Assembly (NCBI RefSeq): GCF_002161765.1
Contig: NZ_NFIN01000007.1
Location: 1 to 64,000 of the forward strand
From: Bacteroides sp. An322
Lineage (GTDB): Bacteria > Bacteroidota > Bacteroidia > Bacteroidales > Bacteroidaceae
Direction: 5' to 3'
DNA: 64,000 bases
Shown here: in pieces, positions 1-9,757 of the stretch
Numbering within the stretch: the stretch's first letter is position 1
Layout: the number at the start of each line of letters is the position of its first letter
The notes under the pieces: model-generated
What the model saw: only the letters and a program-made list of their open reading frames with translations
What the model was told of the DNA's origin: nothing
Databases searched by the model: none
Made by a program: the position numbers and the translations under genes

Positions 1-84
1 GATTATGAATTCCTTGCTGAAACCGCAGAAGCTATGGTACAGATTGCATTCATCCAAATCATGCTTAACAGATTTATCGAATGA
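1..84 (+). CDS. C-terminal end of an IS5-type transposase (partial, cut by window start)
   Basis: The first 27 codons read in frame to a TGA stop at 82-84. The peptide contains DYEFLAETAEAMV followed by a run of hydrophobic residues and LNRF, which matches the usual C-terminal tail of IS5-family (DDE) transposases, where a Y-E-F-L-x-E-T-x-E-A-M motif precedes the last helix. The gene body and left end lie outside the window, so completeness cannot be judged. The right end of the element should lie a little past the stop, perhaps around the AACAGCTTCTTAG stretch at 94-110, but no partner inverted repeat is available to confirm it. Confidence 0.6.
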   Translation, partial: DYEFLAETAEAMVQIAFIQIMLNRFIE

Positions 85-158
85 AATCAAAACAGCTTCT
101 TAGAAACTGACTATAAAATACATGATTGCCCGCTATTTGCCCATCCGACCATATTAGC

Positions 159-235
159 GATATAACTGCAATACCGGCACGATTACTAATCGTGTCGGCG
201 ATGCAGTTATATTGCACCTGCCATGCAGTTATATC
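159..235. repeat. Hairpin with an additional third copy of its outer arm
   Basis: ATATAACTGCA (160-170) pairs with TGCAGTTATAT (202-212), enclosing a second stem in which CACGATT pairs with AATCGTG (about 178-194). A further direct copy of TGCAGTTATAT follows at about 224-234. It lies between the transposase end and the 3' end of meaB and could end meaB transcription, although no clear T-run follows on the minus strand. Confidence 0.6.
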
Positions 236-244
236 ACTCATTCT

Positions 245-1336
245 TCATTTACCAAAATAAGTGTCGAGCAAACGCTTGGCGGCAGAGAAAGAAGTGGTTT
301 TGCCCGAAAGCACTTGTCCTTCTTCGTATGCCAGCATCGGAGTGATTTGTGGATTGTTATAGAAATTGTCCCGCAATTGTTCGTTGATGGTTTCATACAT
401 CCAATATTTTGCCTGCTCGTTGCGCCGGTGTTCAAAATATCCGTTTGCTTTTACGAAAGCGAAATATTCGTCAACCATGTCCCATATTTCCTTGATGCCG
501 ATGCCATAAAATCCGGAATAGGTCAAGACCTTCGGCATCCAGCCCGATTCGGGAGCGGGAAACAGATGAAGTGCATTACGGAAATGAGCCGCTGCCAATT
601 TGGCTTTCTCAATATTATTTCCGTCTGCCTTATTGATGACAATGGCATCCGCCATTTCCATAATCCCCCGTTTGATACCTTGCAATTCATCACCTGTACC
701 CGCAAGTTGGATAAGCAAGAAGAAATCCACCATCGAATGTACCGCCGTCTCGCTCTGCCCGACTCCGACCGTTTCTACAAATATCTTATCAAAGCCAGCC
801 GCCTCACACAAGATAATAGTTTCGCGTGTCTTACGTGCCACCCCGCCCAACGAACCTGCCGTAGGGCTGGGACGGATAAACGAATCGGGATGTACGGAAA
901 GTTTCTCCATACGGGTCTTATCCCCCAAAATGCTTCCTTTCGAACGCTCACTACTGGGATCAATGGCAAGCACTGCCAACTTTCCTCCTTTCTCTAAAAC
1001 ATGCAATCCGAATACATCGATCGAAGTACTCTTGCCTGCTCCGGGCACACCACTAATGCCTACCCGAATCGAATTACCTGAAAAAGGCAGGCATTTTTCT
1101 ATTACTTCTTGCGCCAATGCCTGATGTTCATGCTTCACGCTTTCTACCAACGTGACCGCTTGGCTTAGTACTGTAATATCTCCTTTTAGGATACCTTCTA
1201 CATACTCACCTGCCGTAAACTGGCGGCGTTTTGGACGTTTTCTTGCTTTCAGATACGGATTTACCGCAGCAGGTTGTTCGATGCCCTGGTTTACCGTCAA
1301 TCCTTTGTATGCATCGCTGTTTTCAGGGTGTTCCAT
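245..1336 (-). CDS. meaB: MeaB, GTPase chaperone of methylmalonyl-CoA mutase
   Basis: A G3E-family P-loop GTPase that loads and protects the adenosylcobalamin-dependent methylmalonyl-CoA mutase, an enzyme of the succinate-propionate pathway used by Bacteroides. The 363-residue product has a Walker A motif GVPGAGKS near residues 96-103, then IDPSSERSKGSILGDKTRM, the ETVGVGQSE switch region and the NKADG base-recognition motif, all typical of MeaB/ArgK. I start at the ATG at 1334-1336, because the open frame upstream runs into an AT-rich repeat and encodes no conserved sequence. The mutase subunits are not in this window, so the gene stands alone here. It ends 33 nt from a hairpin that may serve as terminator. 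Confidence 0.93.
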   Translation of the reverse strand: MEHPENSDAYKGLTVNQGIEQPAAVNPYLKARKRPKRRQFTAGEYVEGILKGDITVLSQAVTLVESVKHEHQALAQEVIEKCLPFSGNSIRVGISGVPGAGKSTSIDVFGLHVLEKGGKLAVLAIDPSSERSKGSILGDKTRMEKLSVHPDSFIRPSPTAGSLGGVARKTRETIILCEAAGFDKIFVETVGVGQSETAVHSMVDFFLLIQLAGTGDELQGIKRGIMEMADAIVINKADGNNIEKAKLAAAHFRNALHLFPAPESGWMPKVLTYSGFYGIGIKEIWDMVDEYFAFVKANGYFEHRRNEQAKYWMYETINEQLRDNFYNNPQITPMLAYEEGQVLSGKTTSFSAAKRLLDTYFGK

Positions 1337-1349
1337 AGTTATCTTTTTA

Positions 1350-1433
1350 TTAATTGATAATTGACAATTTGCCATGCGGATGAAAAATAAAATAATTATC
1401 AATTGTCCATTGTCAATTGTTAATTGATAATTG
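1350..1433. repeat. AT-rich inverted/direct repeat between meaB and the DUF1573 gene
   Basis: AATTGACAAT (1359-1368) pairs with ATTGTCAATT (1409-1418), and TTAATTGATAATTG occurs twice as a direct repeat (1350-1363 and 1420-1433). The right part lies inside the 3' end of the neighbouring coding region and supplies its last codons. Confidence 0.65.
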
Positions 1434-2504
1434 CAATTCCGCTTTTACCCGAATCGTGACCGAAGGCTTTGCCGGATCATTGGTTATCATCAAGACACGC
1501 GGTGTTCCTTTCACTCGAGGCAAATTCTCCGCCAATACCGTAATCTTCATTTTAGTTGACTCACCGGGTTTCAGAACCGTCTTCTTCAGACTTACGCCAA
1601 GAGCTATACTGTTTACCTGCATATCTTGAATTTCTAAATTCGACTTGCCCGTATTAGTTATCACAATATTCTGCGATTTCTTTTGTGTCGGCTTTAATCC
1701 CGTAAATTCCAGTTGAGTAGCCGAGAGAGAGAGCTGTGGAGGATTGTTCTTCTGTTGTTCGGTCATACCCGAGAAATCAGGAAGCAAAGCTATAGATACA
1801 GGTATCTCATTCTCCGCACCGACCTTATCACCCAAAAAGCGTGACAAATACACCGAAGTGCGGGTAATGCCAAGCTTAGGCAACTTGTCGGTATCAAGCG
1901 TCACTACTATCTTCCCATTTTTACCACGTCCCAAGACTTCGGGAGTGGCCTTCGCCGAAAGATAAGGAGGCAAGTGCATCAACACTGGTGTATAAACCTT
2001 GCTGGAGGTATTAGCAACCAAGATCGTAAATTCCGGACGGTCACCTTTATTAACTTTCTCGAACTCAATTTCTTGTTGGTTCAAACGTACTGAACCAAAT
2101 CCGTAGGGATGTGTAAACGAATAATTCTTGGGATCGGCGGTCACTTCTCCATTAAATTCCAAATAGATAGGCATTGGTGAAGCATTACAATATACGCCTA
2201 CTTCTTTATAAAAATGCCCGATAGCTTCGGCATCGAATACCGCACTGACCGTTCCTTTCCCTCCCGCCGGAATGGGTTGCTTGGTCCAATCCACATTGAC
2301 ACATCCGCACGAAGCCGTCACATTCGAAATCACCAAAGGCTTATCACCCGTATTGGTAAACGCATAAGTAACGGTAGTCGGATTACGCCAAAGAAGATAG
2401 CCCAAATCCTGCTTTTCACGGTCGAAAGAAATTTTCGGCTGGGCTTGTACGGATAGAACCGTCACGAATAATATGCTGAATAGAAATAAAATACGTTTCA
2501 TCAT
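1413..2504 (-). CDS. Exported DUF1573 protein with Ig-like repeats
   Basis: About 363 residues with a signal peptide (MMKRILFLFSILF... ending in VQAQ), so exported but without a lipobox cysteine. Residues after the signal carry the DUF1573 signature: FxNTGDKPLVISNVTASCGC, followed by P-I-P-A-G-G-K-G-T. At least two further beta-sandwich segments follow, the last with the ITNTGKSNLEIQD pattern. Such proteins are common in Bacteroidetes and are thought to resemble ASH/choice-of-anchor domains; the specific role is unknown. The start is one of two adjacent ATGs (2502-2504 or 2499-2501). A canonical promoter precedes it. The final seven residues (LQLSINN) are encoded by an intergenic-type repeat, which suggests the original C-terminus was altered by repeat insertion. 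Confidence 0.85.
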   Translation of the reverse strand: MMKRILFLFSILFVTVLSVQAQPKISFDREKQDLGYLLWRNPTTVTYAFTNTGDKPLVISNVTASCGCVNVDWTKQPIPAGGKGTVSAVFDAEAIGHFYKEVGVYCNASPMPIYLEFNGEVTADPKNYSFTHPYGFGSVRLNQQEIEFEKVNKGDRPEFTILVANTSSKVYTPVLMHLPPYLSAKATPEVLGRGKNGKIVVTLDTDKLPKLGITRTSVYLSRFLGDKVGAENEIPVSIALLPDFSGMTEQQKNNPPQLSLSATQLEFTGLKPTQKKSQNIVITNTGKSNLEIQDMQVNSIALGVSLKKTVLKPGESTKMKITVLAENLPRVKGTPRVLMITNDPAKPSVTIRVKAELQLSINN

Positions 2505-2531
2505 CTTCTGTCTTTGTTTGTTTTGAGTGAA

Positions 2532-2563
2532 CAAAGATAAAGAGAAAATCAAAGACAGACAAA
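2532..2563 (-). promoter_or_regulatory. Bacteroidetes promoter of the DUF1573 gene
   Basis: On the minus strand TTTG (2563-2560), 20 nt, then TATCTTTG (2539-2532), a perfect match to the -33/-7 consensus. The start codon lies 28 nt downstream. Confidence 0.75.
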
Positions 2564-2586
2564 AAAAGAAGGCTTGGAAATAAAGA

Positions 2587-2652
2587 TGAAACGCAGATTA
2601 ACGCGGATTAACGCAGATTTTTTAATATTCATCTGCGAAAATCTGCGTTTCA
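2587..2652. repeat. Hairpin of the AACGCAGATT type between two minus-strand genes
   Basis: TGAAACGCAGATT (2587-2599) pairs perfectly with AATCTGCGTTTCA (2640-2652). The left half also holds two more near-copies (ACGCGGATTAACGCAGATT), so the stem can slip. It sits just past the stop of the macroglobulin gene. Confidence 0.75.
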
Positions 2653-2667
2653 AATAAACGTACGTAT

Positions 2668-5600
2668 TTACTCCACTATTAAAGTTTCGCCTGCGGTATG
2701 CCCGCTATACTCAGGCGCATACGCCGACTGAATAGTAGCGATACCTGCCTGATACGTTCCGGAACGGTCGATGTAAACCGTATATTCCAATTGATACGTG
2801 CCTTTACGCAATTGGTCGATAAAGAACGAAGTAGATGCGTCGCGGCTCACTAAGTAATAGCCGATGCCTCCACCCCAATGATAACCTGAAAGTTGTTGTT
2901 CCGGCTCCATGCAAGCGGCACGCTCGTCTTTTACCTGAATGAAATCCATATCCCGGTCTGCCGATATGGTAAGGCGTACCGTCACCTTATCGCCTACGTG
3001 CAACACCGTTTTAGAGTCTAACTCCTTCCCATCGCGGAAGAAAGTGCGTTCGATTTGCAATCCCGTACCTTTTGCAGAAGACACTTTATCCATATCTTCC
3101 AAGTATTGGGCATAAACGGCACCCCAACCCAGACCTTCACCTGTGCGGGCTATGCGGATTTCGCTTACATCTGCATCGCTTCCCGTAAAGGTTTTGCGAG
3201 TATATCCTAAGGCATCTTGCGGGGTTTGCCACGTAGTTCCGCCTACCGACGCTTCCATACTTCCGCTTTGATTCAACTTATTTCCTCCCATAGAAAGGAA
3301 CGCATATACTGCATCCGCCGTAGCTATCGGGGTTTCCCACACTTGTACCTGCTTTTGCTTCAGGAGCCATTGCTTCATGCCGTTCAGCATCTCCGTATCC
3401 GGAGCAATGCGGTTAATAGCTTCCATTGCAGCCACTTGGGTCGGTATCTTATAACTCATCCACGAATATTGCGCTTTCCGGGTATCGAAATAAATGCCCA
3501 TTTCTTCCGTACCGACCACATATTCCTTAATGGATTGAATCAACTCCGAAGCTTGGTCCGGCTTTCCCGCCCCTTGCATCACCATGGCTATCATCGCCTT
3601 TCCATAAATCGTATATTCAGATGAACAATCCGTTAACTTCGAGATAAAATAATCGTTCACCTTTTTATCCGCATGATTTGCCGCCAACTTGTCAATAGCA
3701 CATATATATAAATAATGTACTATCTGCTCGTCTCTCCACACGTACGGTTCTTTTTCAGCATCCCGCCGTTTCAAGTCCTCATACGCTTCTTGCGCCTCTT
3801 TCTTCAAATAATCTATCGCACGCACATACATATTCCCGACACCATTATCTAATTTTACATCCATCGCTTGCAGACGTGCCAACATCTCTGCTACATGCGT
3901 AGTGATGTAACGGCTTCCCGTCATACCTTTATACCAGCTCCACGAGCCATCGGGCAATTGCAATGCCGAAAGCTTATCGATAGCCGTCTGCAAGCGGTTG
4001 CCCATCGAGTTCAGGTCGAAGAGCAAGGCGACGCGTCGTTTTTGTTCGGTTTCATTTGTAGCCTCAGCCACCCAAGGTGTTTCGGAGAGCAAGAGATTCT
4101 TCAAGTCCTGATTGCGTTCCAAATTACTGAGCAAAGTTTCCTTGCCTGCACCGTTTGCTTTCCATGCCTTAAACACTTCTTCGATGCGGGGATTCGACTT
4201 CACGATGTGCGAAGCCAAGGCATTGGCATAATATGCCGTAGCCCATGACAAGGCATCCTCATCCGAAGGATTGCCCGCTACAGGAAGCGCTTGTACGGCA
4301 TACCAATCAGGATTGGCGGTCATCTCTACCGTGAGGCGTTTCTCCGATGCAGTCTTGCTTTGCTTGTTAAACAAGTCTTGGGTATTCACTTGTTTTGTCT
4401 CCGTCCCATTCAATTGTACGGGCACGGTCTCGGTCACCCATTGTTTATCGGTCAGTATCGGCAAATAGTGCTGCTCGCCATCGGTATATGCACCGGCTTC
4501 CGCAACTATCTTGCAGACCAATACATCATATATGTCTGGTGCCTCGAAAGTAAATTGCACCGTTCCCGTCTCGCCTTCGCTTACCGAGAAAGGTTGCGCA
4601 TCGTGCGCCACAGCCTTTCCGCTTACAGGGTCAGACCATTCGATACGCGCCGTACCCGATACGGCTTCCATAGACAAGTTAACCAAAGAAGAAGCGATAA
4701 CCGCACGGTCTCCCTTTCGGATGAAGCGAGGCAAATTGGGTTGCACCATAAAGGGCTTCGAGGTCTGCACCGTATCTGTCCACAAGGCATAATCCACTTC
4801 TTGCGTATGAGCAAAGCCCAAGAAACGCCATTGGGTCAAAGCATCGGGCACGGTAAAGGAAATGCTTACATTCCCCAACGAATCCGTGCGCAGGTTGGGA
4901 TAGAAGAAAGCCGTCTCGGCAAAATTCTCGCGCAAGGCAGGCATCGGAACTTGTGCGGCTTCTTCCGCACTTCCTTCCGCCACTTCGGCTATACTCATCT
5001 GTATTTCACCTCCTCCTGCATTCCCTTTCTTCATTTGGAAACTGGGAGCAGCCGTAGGCGCACTCACAACTTCCTGCAAATCGGCTATGTCCGCTCCTTC
5101 CAATTGGCTCAATGGGATGACATCCATCATCACTTCCTCCAACGCATTACTCCGGCTCAATGCGAATCCACGTATGCGTAAAGAAGAATGATTCGCCTCA
5201 TACAACTTACTATAATCGCCATAAAGCAAATCCCAACCGCTATCGGGATAAGACACCCGAAAATTACCCGACATCCAAACCATTTGATAAGCCGAAGCCA
5301 AATCGGCACGCACATACATCGAAGAGCGCGGGAAAGAAAGCCCGAACCGCCAATCGTGTTTGCGGAACGCATCCAGCGAAGCATCGTAGAGCGTTGCCAT
5401 CAGGTTGGCTTTTGCCGGCATCCTCGAAGAACGGGCAATATGAAGTGTCCATGTCTCTTGCGTGCCCGGCTGGAGCTTATCGCGGAACGTCTCCCATTTC
5501 ATCACCAATCGTTTATCGGGTTCAGGACGGATAATCCGGGACTGGTTGGTATAAAGGCTTCCTTTCCGCATCAAAGTAAATGAAACGGTTATCGCATCAC

Positions 5601-8349
5601 CATAACTTGCTTGATACGGATAACTGAATGCTTTCATTTCCCGATTCAACTTCACCTCTTGTGTATCAATGCGTTTCTGATTATCATACACATTGATAAA
5701 GAGCGAAACGTTTTCTTCGCTCGTCCCGATATAGAAGGTCGGAGGAGTATCGCTTCCGAAAGTGTCTCCGTCTTGATAAAACCATGCAATCTCATCCGAA
5801 GGAGATACCTTATCTGCCTTCGAGAATAGCGTGAAGTCTTGCTCTGCGGTGCAAGCCCTGCCTTGCTCATCCTGTGCGGAGATTTCCATACGGTACTTGC
5901 CCGAAGCCAATGCCCATACTCCCGAAGGCACGAACGATTGCATCGAAACGGCTTTGCCTTCATAGCGCAAACCGCCTTTCTTGCCTTCCTTGTCCAAGGC
6001 ATAGACTTTATAACTTACCTCCACCTTTACGGGCTGGTTAGTCAGGTTCAAGGCTTGGAACTGGATGCGCTCTTGCTTCTCGCGCATTACATTCGCATTC
6101 AATCCATTGATTTGCAAGCCCAAGCTCTGCTTTCCGATAGGCAAAGCCAACTCGCCTTCGTGAGTCTCTCCCGCCCCATCGGTCACTTCTGCTTTTACCT
6201 TATATATATAATAGGTGTAGTCCTCTTCCACCAAAGGCTTCTCCAAGTTCACGCCGATAAAGAACTTCCCGTCCGCATCGGTCTGCATTTCACCCGATGC
6301 CAATTCTTCCGATACGCCCCGGAAACGAAACCACGACATGCCAGTACGGGTCACGGTGTATTTCACACAGGCATTGCGCACCGGAGCACCAGCGTAAGTC
6401 TTTGCTTCAGCCGATACCCGGATGGAATCTCCCATTGTATATGCATCTTTATACGGATTGAACTGCACATCGAAAGTCGGACGTTTGTACTCATCCACCT
6501 TTATAGCCTGTATGCTCTTATATCCTGATACGTAATACACACCGGGGAGCAAATCTCCGGGCAAGGTAAATTCATGCGAGAATACACCGAATTCATCGGT
6601 ACTTACCTCCACCTCTCCTACAGTTTGAGAACCAGAATAGATTTTCAACTTATCACTTGTGTGTTTCGCCACACGAGTAGAATCGCCCAATTGCTCATAA
6701 ACCAAGCCCGATACATACACCGTCTGACCGGGGCGATAAATAGAGCGATCGATGAATAACGAAACCTTCCGCGTCCACTCCGCCGAAGGCTTGCTATTCA
6801 CAATGCCATTCGCATACAACTGGGTTATTGCCATCGATTCATGCCCCGGTGTGCGTACCTGATAATAAAACTCAACACTTTTCGGCATCGTAATCAATGT
6901 GCGTCCACAGGCATCGGTGCGATGTACGTTCCACACTTCATAATCGGTATCCGATTGATAAAAATTGAGCTTATACGTCACAATTTCCGCTCCCGGAACC
7001 GACTGACCCGTAAGACGGTCTACCGCAATAAACTCGCGCTGGTTGCCCGATACGGGTACATCAATCGCCTGATAGGGTGATACATAGAGCAACGCATAAT
7101 CAATGCCTTCCTTTTCTCCTTTAGGAATCTGTTTTAACATATAGATGCCTTCTTCGGGCAAGGTATAATGCAACACGGTATCACGTTGCTTATAGTCCGT
7201 AGTAGGACTTAATGCATAAAAAGCAGAAGCTACTTTTTTCCCGTATTGCTTAATCAGCGTCTCTTGCTTGATATCATTACGGGGTTGAAGTTGAGCTGCT
7301 TGCGCCGGAAGGTCCAACCGGTAAAGTTCGAGCGTCACCCCTTCCAGATTGGCATACGACACATTCAAATCCGCTTCATAATCCGGATAAATAAACGGGA
7401 TTTGAAGCCTCAATTCGGGACGGGTAATGTAATCAATCTGCGTCTGCAAGTCCTTCGCCCATTCCCCTTTAGGATATTTCTTCAAGCCCTCACGAGCCGT
7501 CTCCACGGCTTTTACGAAATCTCCTTTTGCCCGATACACATCACCCAGCTTGACGTATGCATCGGCACAAACAGACACATCCGAATAGGTTTCAATCAAC
7601 TTACGCAAGCCTTCGATAATTTCCTCATCCGAAAGCCGATAGGGTTTGAAATCATCCAGCCGTACCTTTTGGAACCAAAGTTTCGCCACCTTAGTTAATA
7701 ATGCCGCCGGACGGTTCTGCTCCTTTTCATAAAAGCCAATCAATCCGTCATAGAAATCCAGACACGCTTCCGCCTTCATCATCCGGTCTTCCGCATAAAG
7801 CCCAGTGGAAACCAAGCCTTGAATAGCTCTGCGGGTGAGCAAATCCAACATATTATCATCGAAATACGCTTCGCTCCGCTTTCCCGATTCGGTCATGGGA
7901 CGGAACGCCTTTGCCGAAGTATGTCCCAGCACTTCCTTATTTTCCACCGAAAGACGAAAATAACGGATCACCTCTTCCGTCGTATATACCTTCCGTCCCT
8001 GTGTCATCGTCCCCATCAGGCTATTCAGCACGGCACGCGCCACGGTATCGGTCTCCCGCTCTGCCCAAGCCTTCAATGCTTTAAATTCGGCTTCGGCACT
8101 ATCCGGAGTAAGCGACACCTGCGAAGAAGAGCGCACCAGTTGCGCTTTCATCATCTGAGGCAAGTTGCGTTCTTTCTTTGCTTTCTCGTAAATCTTTCCC
8201 GCCGTAGCCATCACCGACTTAGGCAGGTCTTTCTTCTGATATGTCTCCACCTCTTTCCATAGCTGGTCATAACTTTGAGCCAACACCGGAGAAGAGGCCA
8301 TGCCAATGAAAAACATCATCAGCCAAGACAAAATTTGTTTCGTTTTCAT
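2668..8349 (-). CDS. Alpha-2-macroglobulin-like exported protein, thioester motif absent
   Basis: A 1893-residue protein with a signal peptide (MMFFIGMASSPVLA). It follows the bacterial alpha-2-macroglobulin plan: an N-terminal tetratricopeptide-like helical region (to about residue 310), macroglobulin domains with the SIYRPGQTVYVSG motif near residue 535, a bait-like and MG7/ANA region, the A2M core motif VPDALTQWRFLGFAHT near 1160, and a helical thioester-type domain (about 1350-1700). Thioester family members carry a C-x-E-Q motif just before YYANALA; here the equivalent place (near residue 1363) reads GNPSDEDALSWATAYYANALA with no cysteine. The protein therefore cannot form the covalent trap, and would act if at all by conformational capture or as an envelope scaffold. 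There is no neighbouring penicillin-binding protein 1C, the usual partner in Proteobacteria. Confidence 0.9.
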   Translation of the reverse strand: MKTKQILSWLMMFFIGMASSPVLAQSYDQLWKEVETYQKKDLPKSVMATAGKIYEKAKKERNLPQMMKAQLVRSSSQVSLTPDSAEAEFKALKAWAERETDTVARAVLNSLMGTMTQGRKVYTTEEVIRYFRLSVENKEVLGHTSAKAFRPMTESGKRSEAYFDDNMLDLLTRRAIQGLVSTGLYAEDRMMKAEACLDFYDGLIGFYEKEQNRPAALLTKVAKLWFQKVRLDDFKPYRLSDEEIIEGLRKLIETYSDVSVCADAYVKLGDVYRAKGDFVKAVETAREGLKKYPKGEWAKDLQTQIDYITRPELRLQIPFIYPDYEADLNVSYANLEGVTLELYRLDLPAQAAQLQPRNDIKQETLIKQYGKKVASAFYALSPTTDYKQRDTVLHYTLPEEGIYMLKQIPKGEKEGIDYALLYVSPYQAIDVPVSGNQREFIAVDRLTGQSVPGAEIVTYKLNFYQSDTDYEVWNVHRTDACGRTLITMPKSVEFYYQVRTPGHESMAITQLYANGIVNSKPSAEWTRKVSLFIDRSIYRPGQTVYVSGLVYEQLGDSTRVAKHTSDKLKIYSGSQTVGEVEVSTDEFGVFSHEFTLPGDLLPGVYYVSGYKSIQAIKVDEYKRPTFDVQFNPYKDAYTMGDSIRVSAEAKTYAGAPVRNACVKYTVTRTGMSWFRFRGVSEELASGEMQTDADGKFFIGVNLEKPLVEEDYTYYIYKVKAEVTDGAGETHEGELALPIGKQSLGLQINGLNANVMREKQERIQFQALNLTNQPVKVEVSYKVYALDKEGKKGGLRYEGKAVSMQSFVPSGVWALASGKYRMEISAQDEQGRACTAEQDFTLFSKADKVSPSDEIAWFYQDGDTFGSDTPPTFYIGTSEENVSLFINVYDNQKRIDTQEVKLNREMKAFSYPYQASYGDAITVSFTLMRKGSLYTNQSRIIRPEPDKRLVMKWETFRDKLQPGTQETWTLHIARSSRMPAKANLMATLYDASLDAFRKHDWRFGLSFPRSSMYVRADLASAYQMVWMSGNFRVSYPDSGWDLLYGDYSKLYEANHSSLRIRGFALSRSNALEEVMMDVIPLSQLEGADIADLQEVVSAPTAAPSFQMKKGNAGGGEIQMSIAEVAEGSAEEAAQVPMPALRENFAETAFFYPNLRTDSLGNVSISFTVPDALTQWRFLGFAHTQEVDYALWTDTVQTSKPFMVQPNLPRFIRKGDRAVIASSLVNLSMEAVSGTARIEWSDPVSGKAVAHDAQPFSVSEGETGTVQFTFEAPDIYDVLVCKIVAEAGAYTDGEQHYLPILTDKQWVTETVPVQLNGTETKQVNTQDLFNKQSKTASEKRLTVEMTANPDWYAVQALPVAGNPSDEDALSWATAYYANALASHIVKSNPRIEEVFKAWKANGAGKETLLSNLERNQDLKNLLLSETPWVAEATNETEQKRRVALLFDLNSMGNRLQTAIDKLSALQLPDGSWSWYKGMTGSRYITTHVAEMLARLQAMDVKLDNGVGNMYVRAIDYLKKEAQEAYEDLKRRDAEKEPYVWRDEQIVHYLYICAIDKLAANHADKKVNDYFISKLTDCSSEYTIYGKAMIAMVMQGAGKPDQASELIQSIKEYVVGTEEMGIYFDTRKAQYSWMSYKIPTQVAAMEAINRIAPDTEMLNGMKQWLLKQKQVQVWETPIATADAVYAFLSMGGNKLNQSGSMEASVGGTTWQTPQDALGYTRKTFTGSDADVSEIRIARTGEGLGWGAVYAQYLEDMDKVSSAKGTGLQIERTFFRDGKELDSKTVLHVGDKVTVRLTISADRDMDFIQVKDERAACMEPEQQLSGYHWGGGIGYYLVSRDASTSFFIDQLRKGTYQLEYTVYIDRSGTYQAGIATIQSAYAPEYSGHTAGETLIVE

Positions 8350-8431
8350 ATCAATTCAAATTTGTTTTATAAAGAAACGAAATATTTCCCGAATTACTGC
8401 ACTCTTTCGTATTAAAAGAATCAAAAACGGA

Positions 8432-8515
8432 AAGGCAAATATATGCATCGCTTCACGCACCTGTCTTCATCGCCCGATGCAAACAGATGAAATGCCGTAT
8501 GCATATATTTGCCTT
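8432..8515. repeat. Long hairpin with GCATATATTTGCC arms
   Basis: The segment 8432-8448 (AAGGCAAATATATGCAT) pairs perfectly over 17 bp with 8499-8515. It fills the gap between the Smr gene's stop and the macroglobulin start codon. The loop contains further complementary words (CATCGC, GATGC). Confidence 0.8.
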
Positions 8516-8547
8516 CCTCCTTCGATATAAAGGCGCGTTCACGAAGA

Positions 8548-9609
8548 TTAATGTATCGTGACCATCGTTGCCCCGAAACCATACTCGCGGAACGATGCGT
8601 CCTGGCTGGAATAATTCTTATACTTGCGCTTCAATTCGTCCAAGATAGCCCGGCGCAACACACCGTCCCCTTTTCCGTGGATAAACACGATGCGCTGGCC
8701 TTTCTTGTTCTTGTATTCATCCAAGGTCTTACGGAATACATCCAACTGGTAATTAAGCATTTCACTATTGCTCATGCCAGCGGTATCGTCCAGCAACTCG
8801 TGGATATGCAAATCAACCTCCACAATGTCGTTCTTCACCTTCGGCTGGTGCTTTTTCGGCATTTTAGGCTTATCCGAAGCATCCTTTTGCAACAATGCCT
8901 CCTTAATGTCATCCGCCGAAACGAAGACTTGCTTCACCTCCTCATCATCACGCACAATGTCGTACACCAAAGCGGGTTCGGCAAAGAAATCGGTTTGCTG
9001 GAACGTGTGAAGTTTATAAAATTTCACCGTATCAATGCGTAATTCCATGTTGATAGCCGGTTTCAATAAAAACGTACGGTCATCCTTATAGGCAAGCAAT
9101 TGCACGGCTACATGCTCCAAATTGTTCAACTCGCTCTTTTCGAACTCCTCCAAAAGCTGCTTCATATTGGGTGCCACCGTCCCCCGGCTACGCAAAGTCC
9201 AGTTTTTCCCTTCGGCGGAAAGATACAGATAATCAATAAAATAATTGCTGTCATTCACTAAATAAGCATCGAAAGCCGTAGTGGAAATCGCCTTCACGTC
9301 TTGCGGGACGTATGCCAAATACACGTTCAGCACATCATTCCCTTTTATTTCCGGCGCGCGGTACGTAACAGGCTTCTCCTCCTCTTCTTCTTCCGGCTCT
9401 TCGTCCACCACTTCCGGCACATTCGCTTTCTTAGCCGATTTCAACGGGATATTGTAATCATCGGTCTCGATTACCACGCATTCTTTCACCAACATCGGTA
9501 TTTCGAATCCGTCTTCACCTTCCACCAACGCAATGTCTTTCCCTTGGAATCCTTTCACAATTCCGCCTCCCACTTCGCTCAGGAAGCGCACTTTATCTCC
9601 TATTTTCAT
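8548..9609 (-). CDS. DUF2027 and Smr domain protein
   Basis: About 353 residues, started at the ATG at 9607-9609 ([16 protein letters not shown]), since upstream codons overlap the promoter. The N-terminus is a short KOW-like/DUF2027 beta region, followed after an acidic linker ([11 protein letters not shown]) by the DUF2027 body. The C-terminus is a Smr domain with [10 protein letters not shown] and [12 protein letters not shown], the latter being the glycine-rich loop seen in the Smr domain of MutS2. Smr domains are nicking endonucleases or RNA/ribosome-associated nucleases; the role of this Bacteroidetes-specific combination is not established. No membrane segment is visible, so it is cytoplasmic. 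Confidence 0.88.
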   Translation of the reverse strand: MKIGDKVRFLSEVGGGIVKGFQGKDIALVEGEDGFEIPMLVKECVVIETDDYNIPLKSAKKANVPEVVDEEPEEEEEEKPVTYRAPEIKGNDVLNVYLAYVPQDVKAISTTAFDAYLVNDSNYFIDYLYLSAEGKNWTLRSRGTVAPNMKQLLEEFEKSELNNLEHVAVQLLAYKDDRTFLLKPAINMELRIDTVKFYKLHTFQQTDFFAEPALVYDIVRDDEEVKQVFVSADDIKEALLQKDASDKPKMPKKHQPKVKNDIVEVDLHIHELLDDTAGMSNSEMLNYQLDVFRKTLDEYKNKKGQRIVFIHGKGDGVLRRAILDELKRKYKNYSSQDASFREYGFGATMVTIH

Positions 9610-9645
9610 ACTCGTTCTCTTTTTTATTAATGGTCTATTGGTAGA

Positions 9646-9675
9646 CAAAGATAGTTATTTTCGATAAGATAACAG
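9646..9675 (-). promoter_or_regulatory. Promoter of the DUF2027-Smr gene
   Basis: Minus-strand TATCTTTG (9653-9646) with a weak -33 TCTG 19 nt upstream. The start codon lies 36 nt downstream. Confidence 0.6.
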
Positions 9676-9703
9676 ATAACTGATAAAAAAATCCCTGTTC
9701 TTT

Positions 9704-9735
9704 CTTGTTGTGCAATTGGGAAACAATTACATTTG
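9704..9735 (+). promoter_or_regulatory. Promoter of the hicB-like/AsmA gene pair
   Basis: CTTG (9704-9707), 20 nt, TACATTTG (9728-9735). The next gene starts at 9758 with a good ribosome site, AAAGGAGA. Confidence 0.6.
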
Positions 9736-9757
9736 CATCGGTTGAAAGGAGAGGCTT

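Noticed and set aside
212..997. Long plus-strand reading frame across meaB
   Set aside because: Antisense to a clear meaB gene, no family motifs, no ribosome site; a by-product of codon bias.
4291..5181. 296-codon plus-strand frame inside the macroglobulin gene
   Set aside because: Shadow of the minus-strand gene; amino acid content (many Arg, His, Tyr) is typical of antisense frames.
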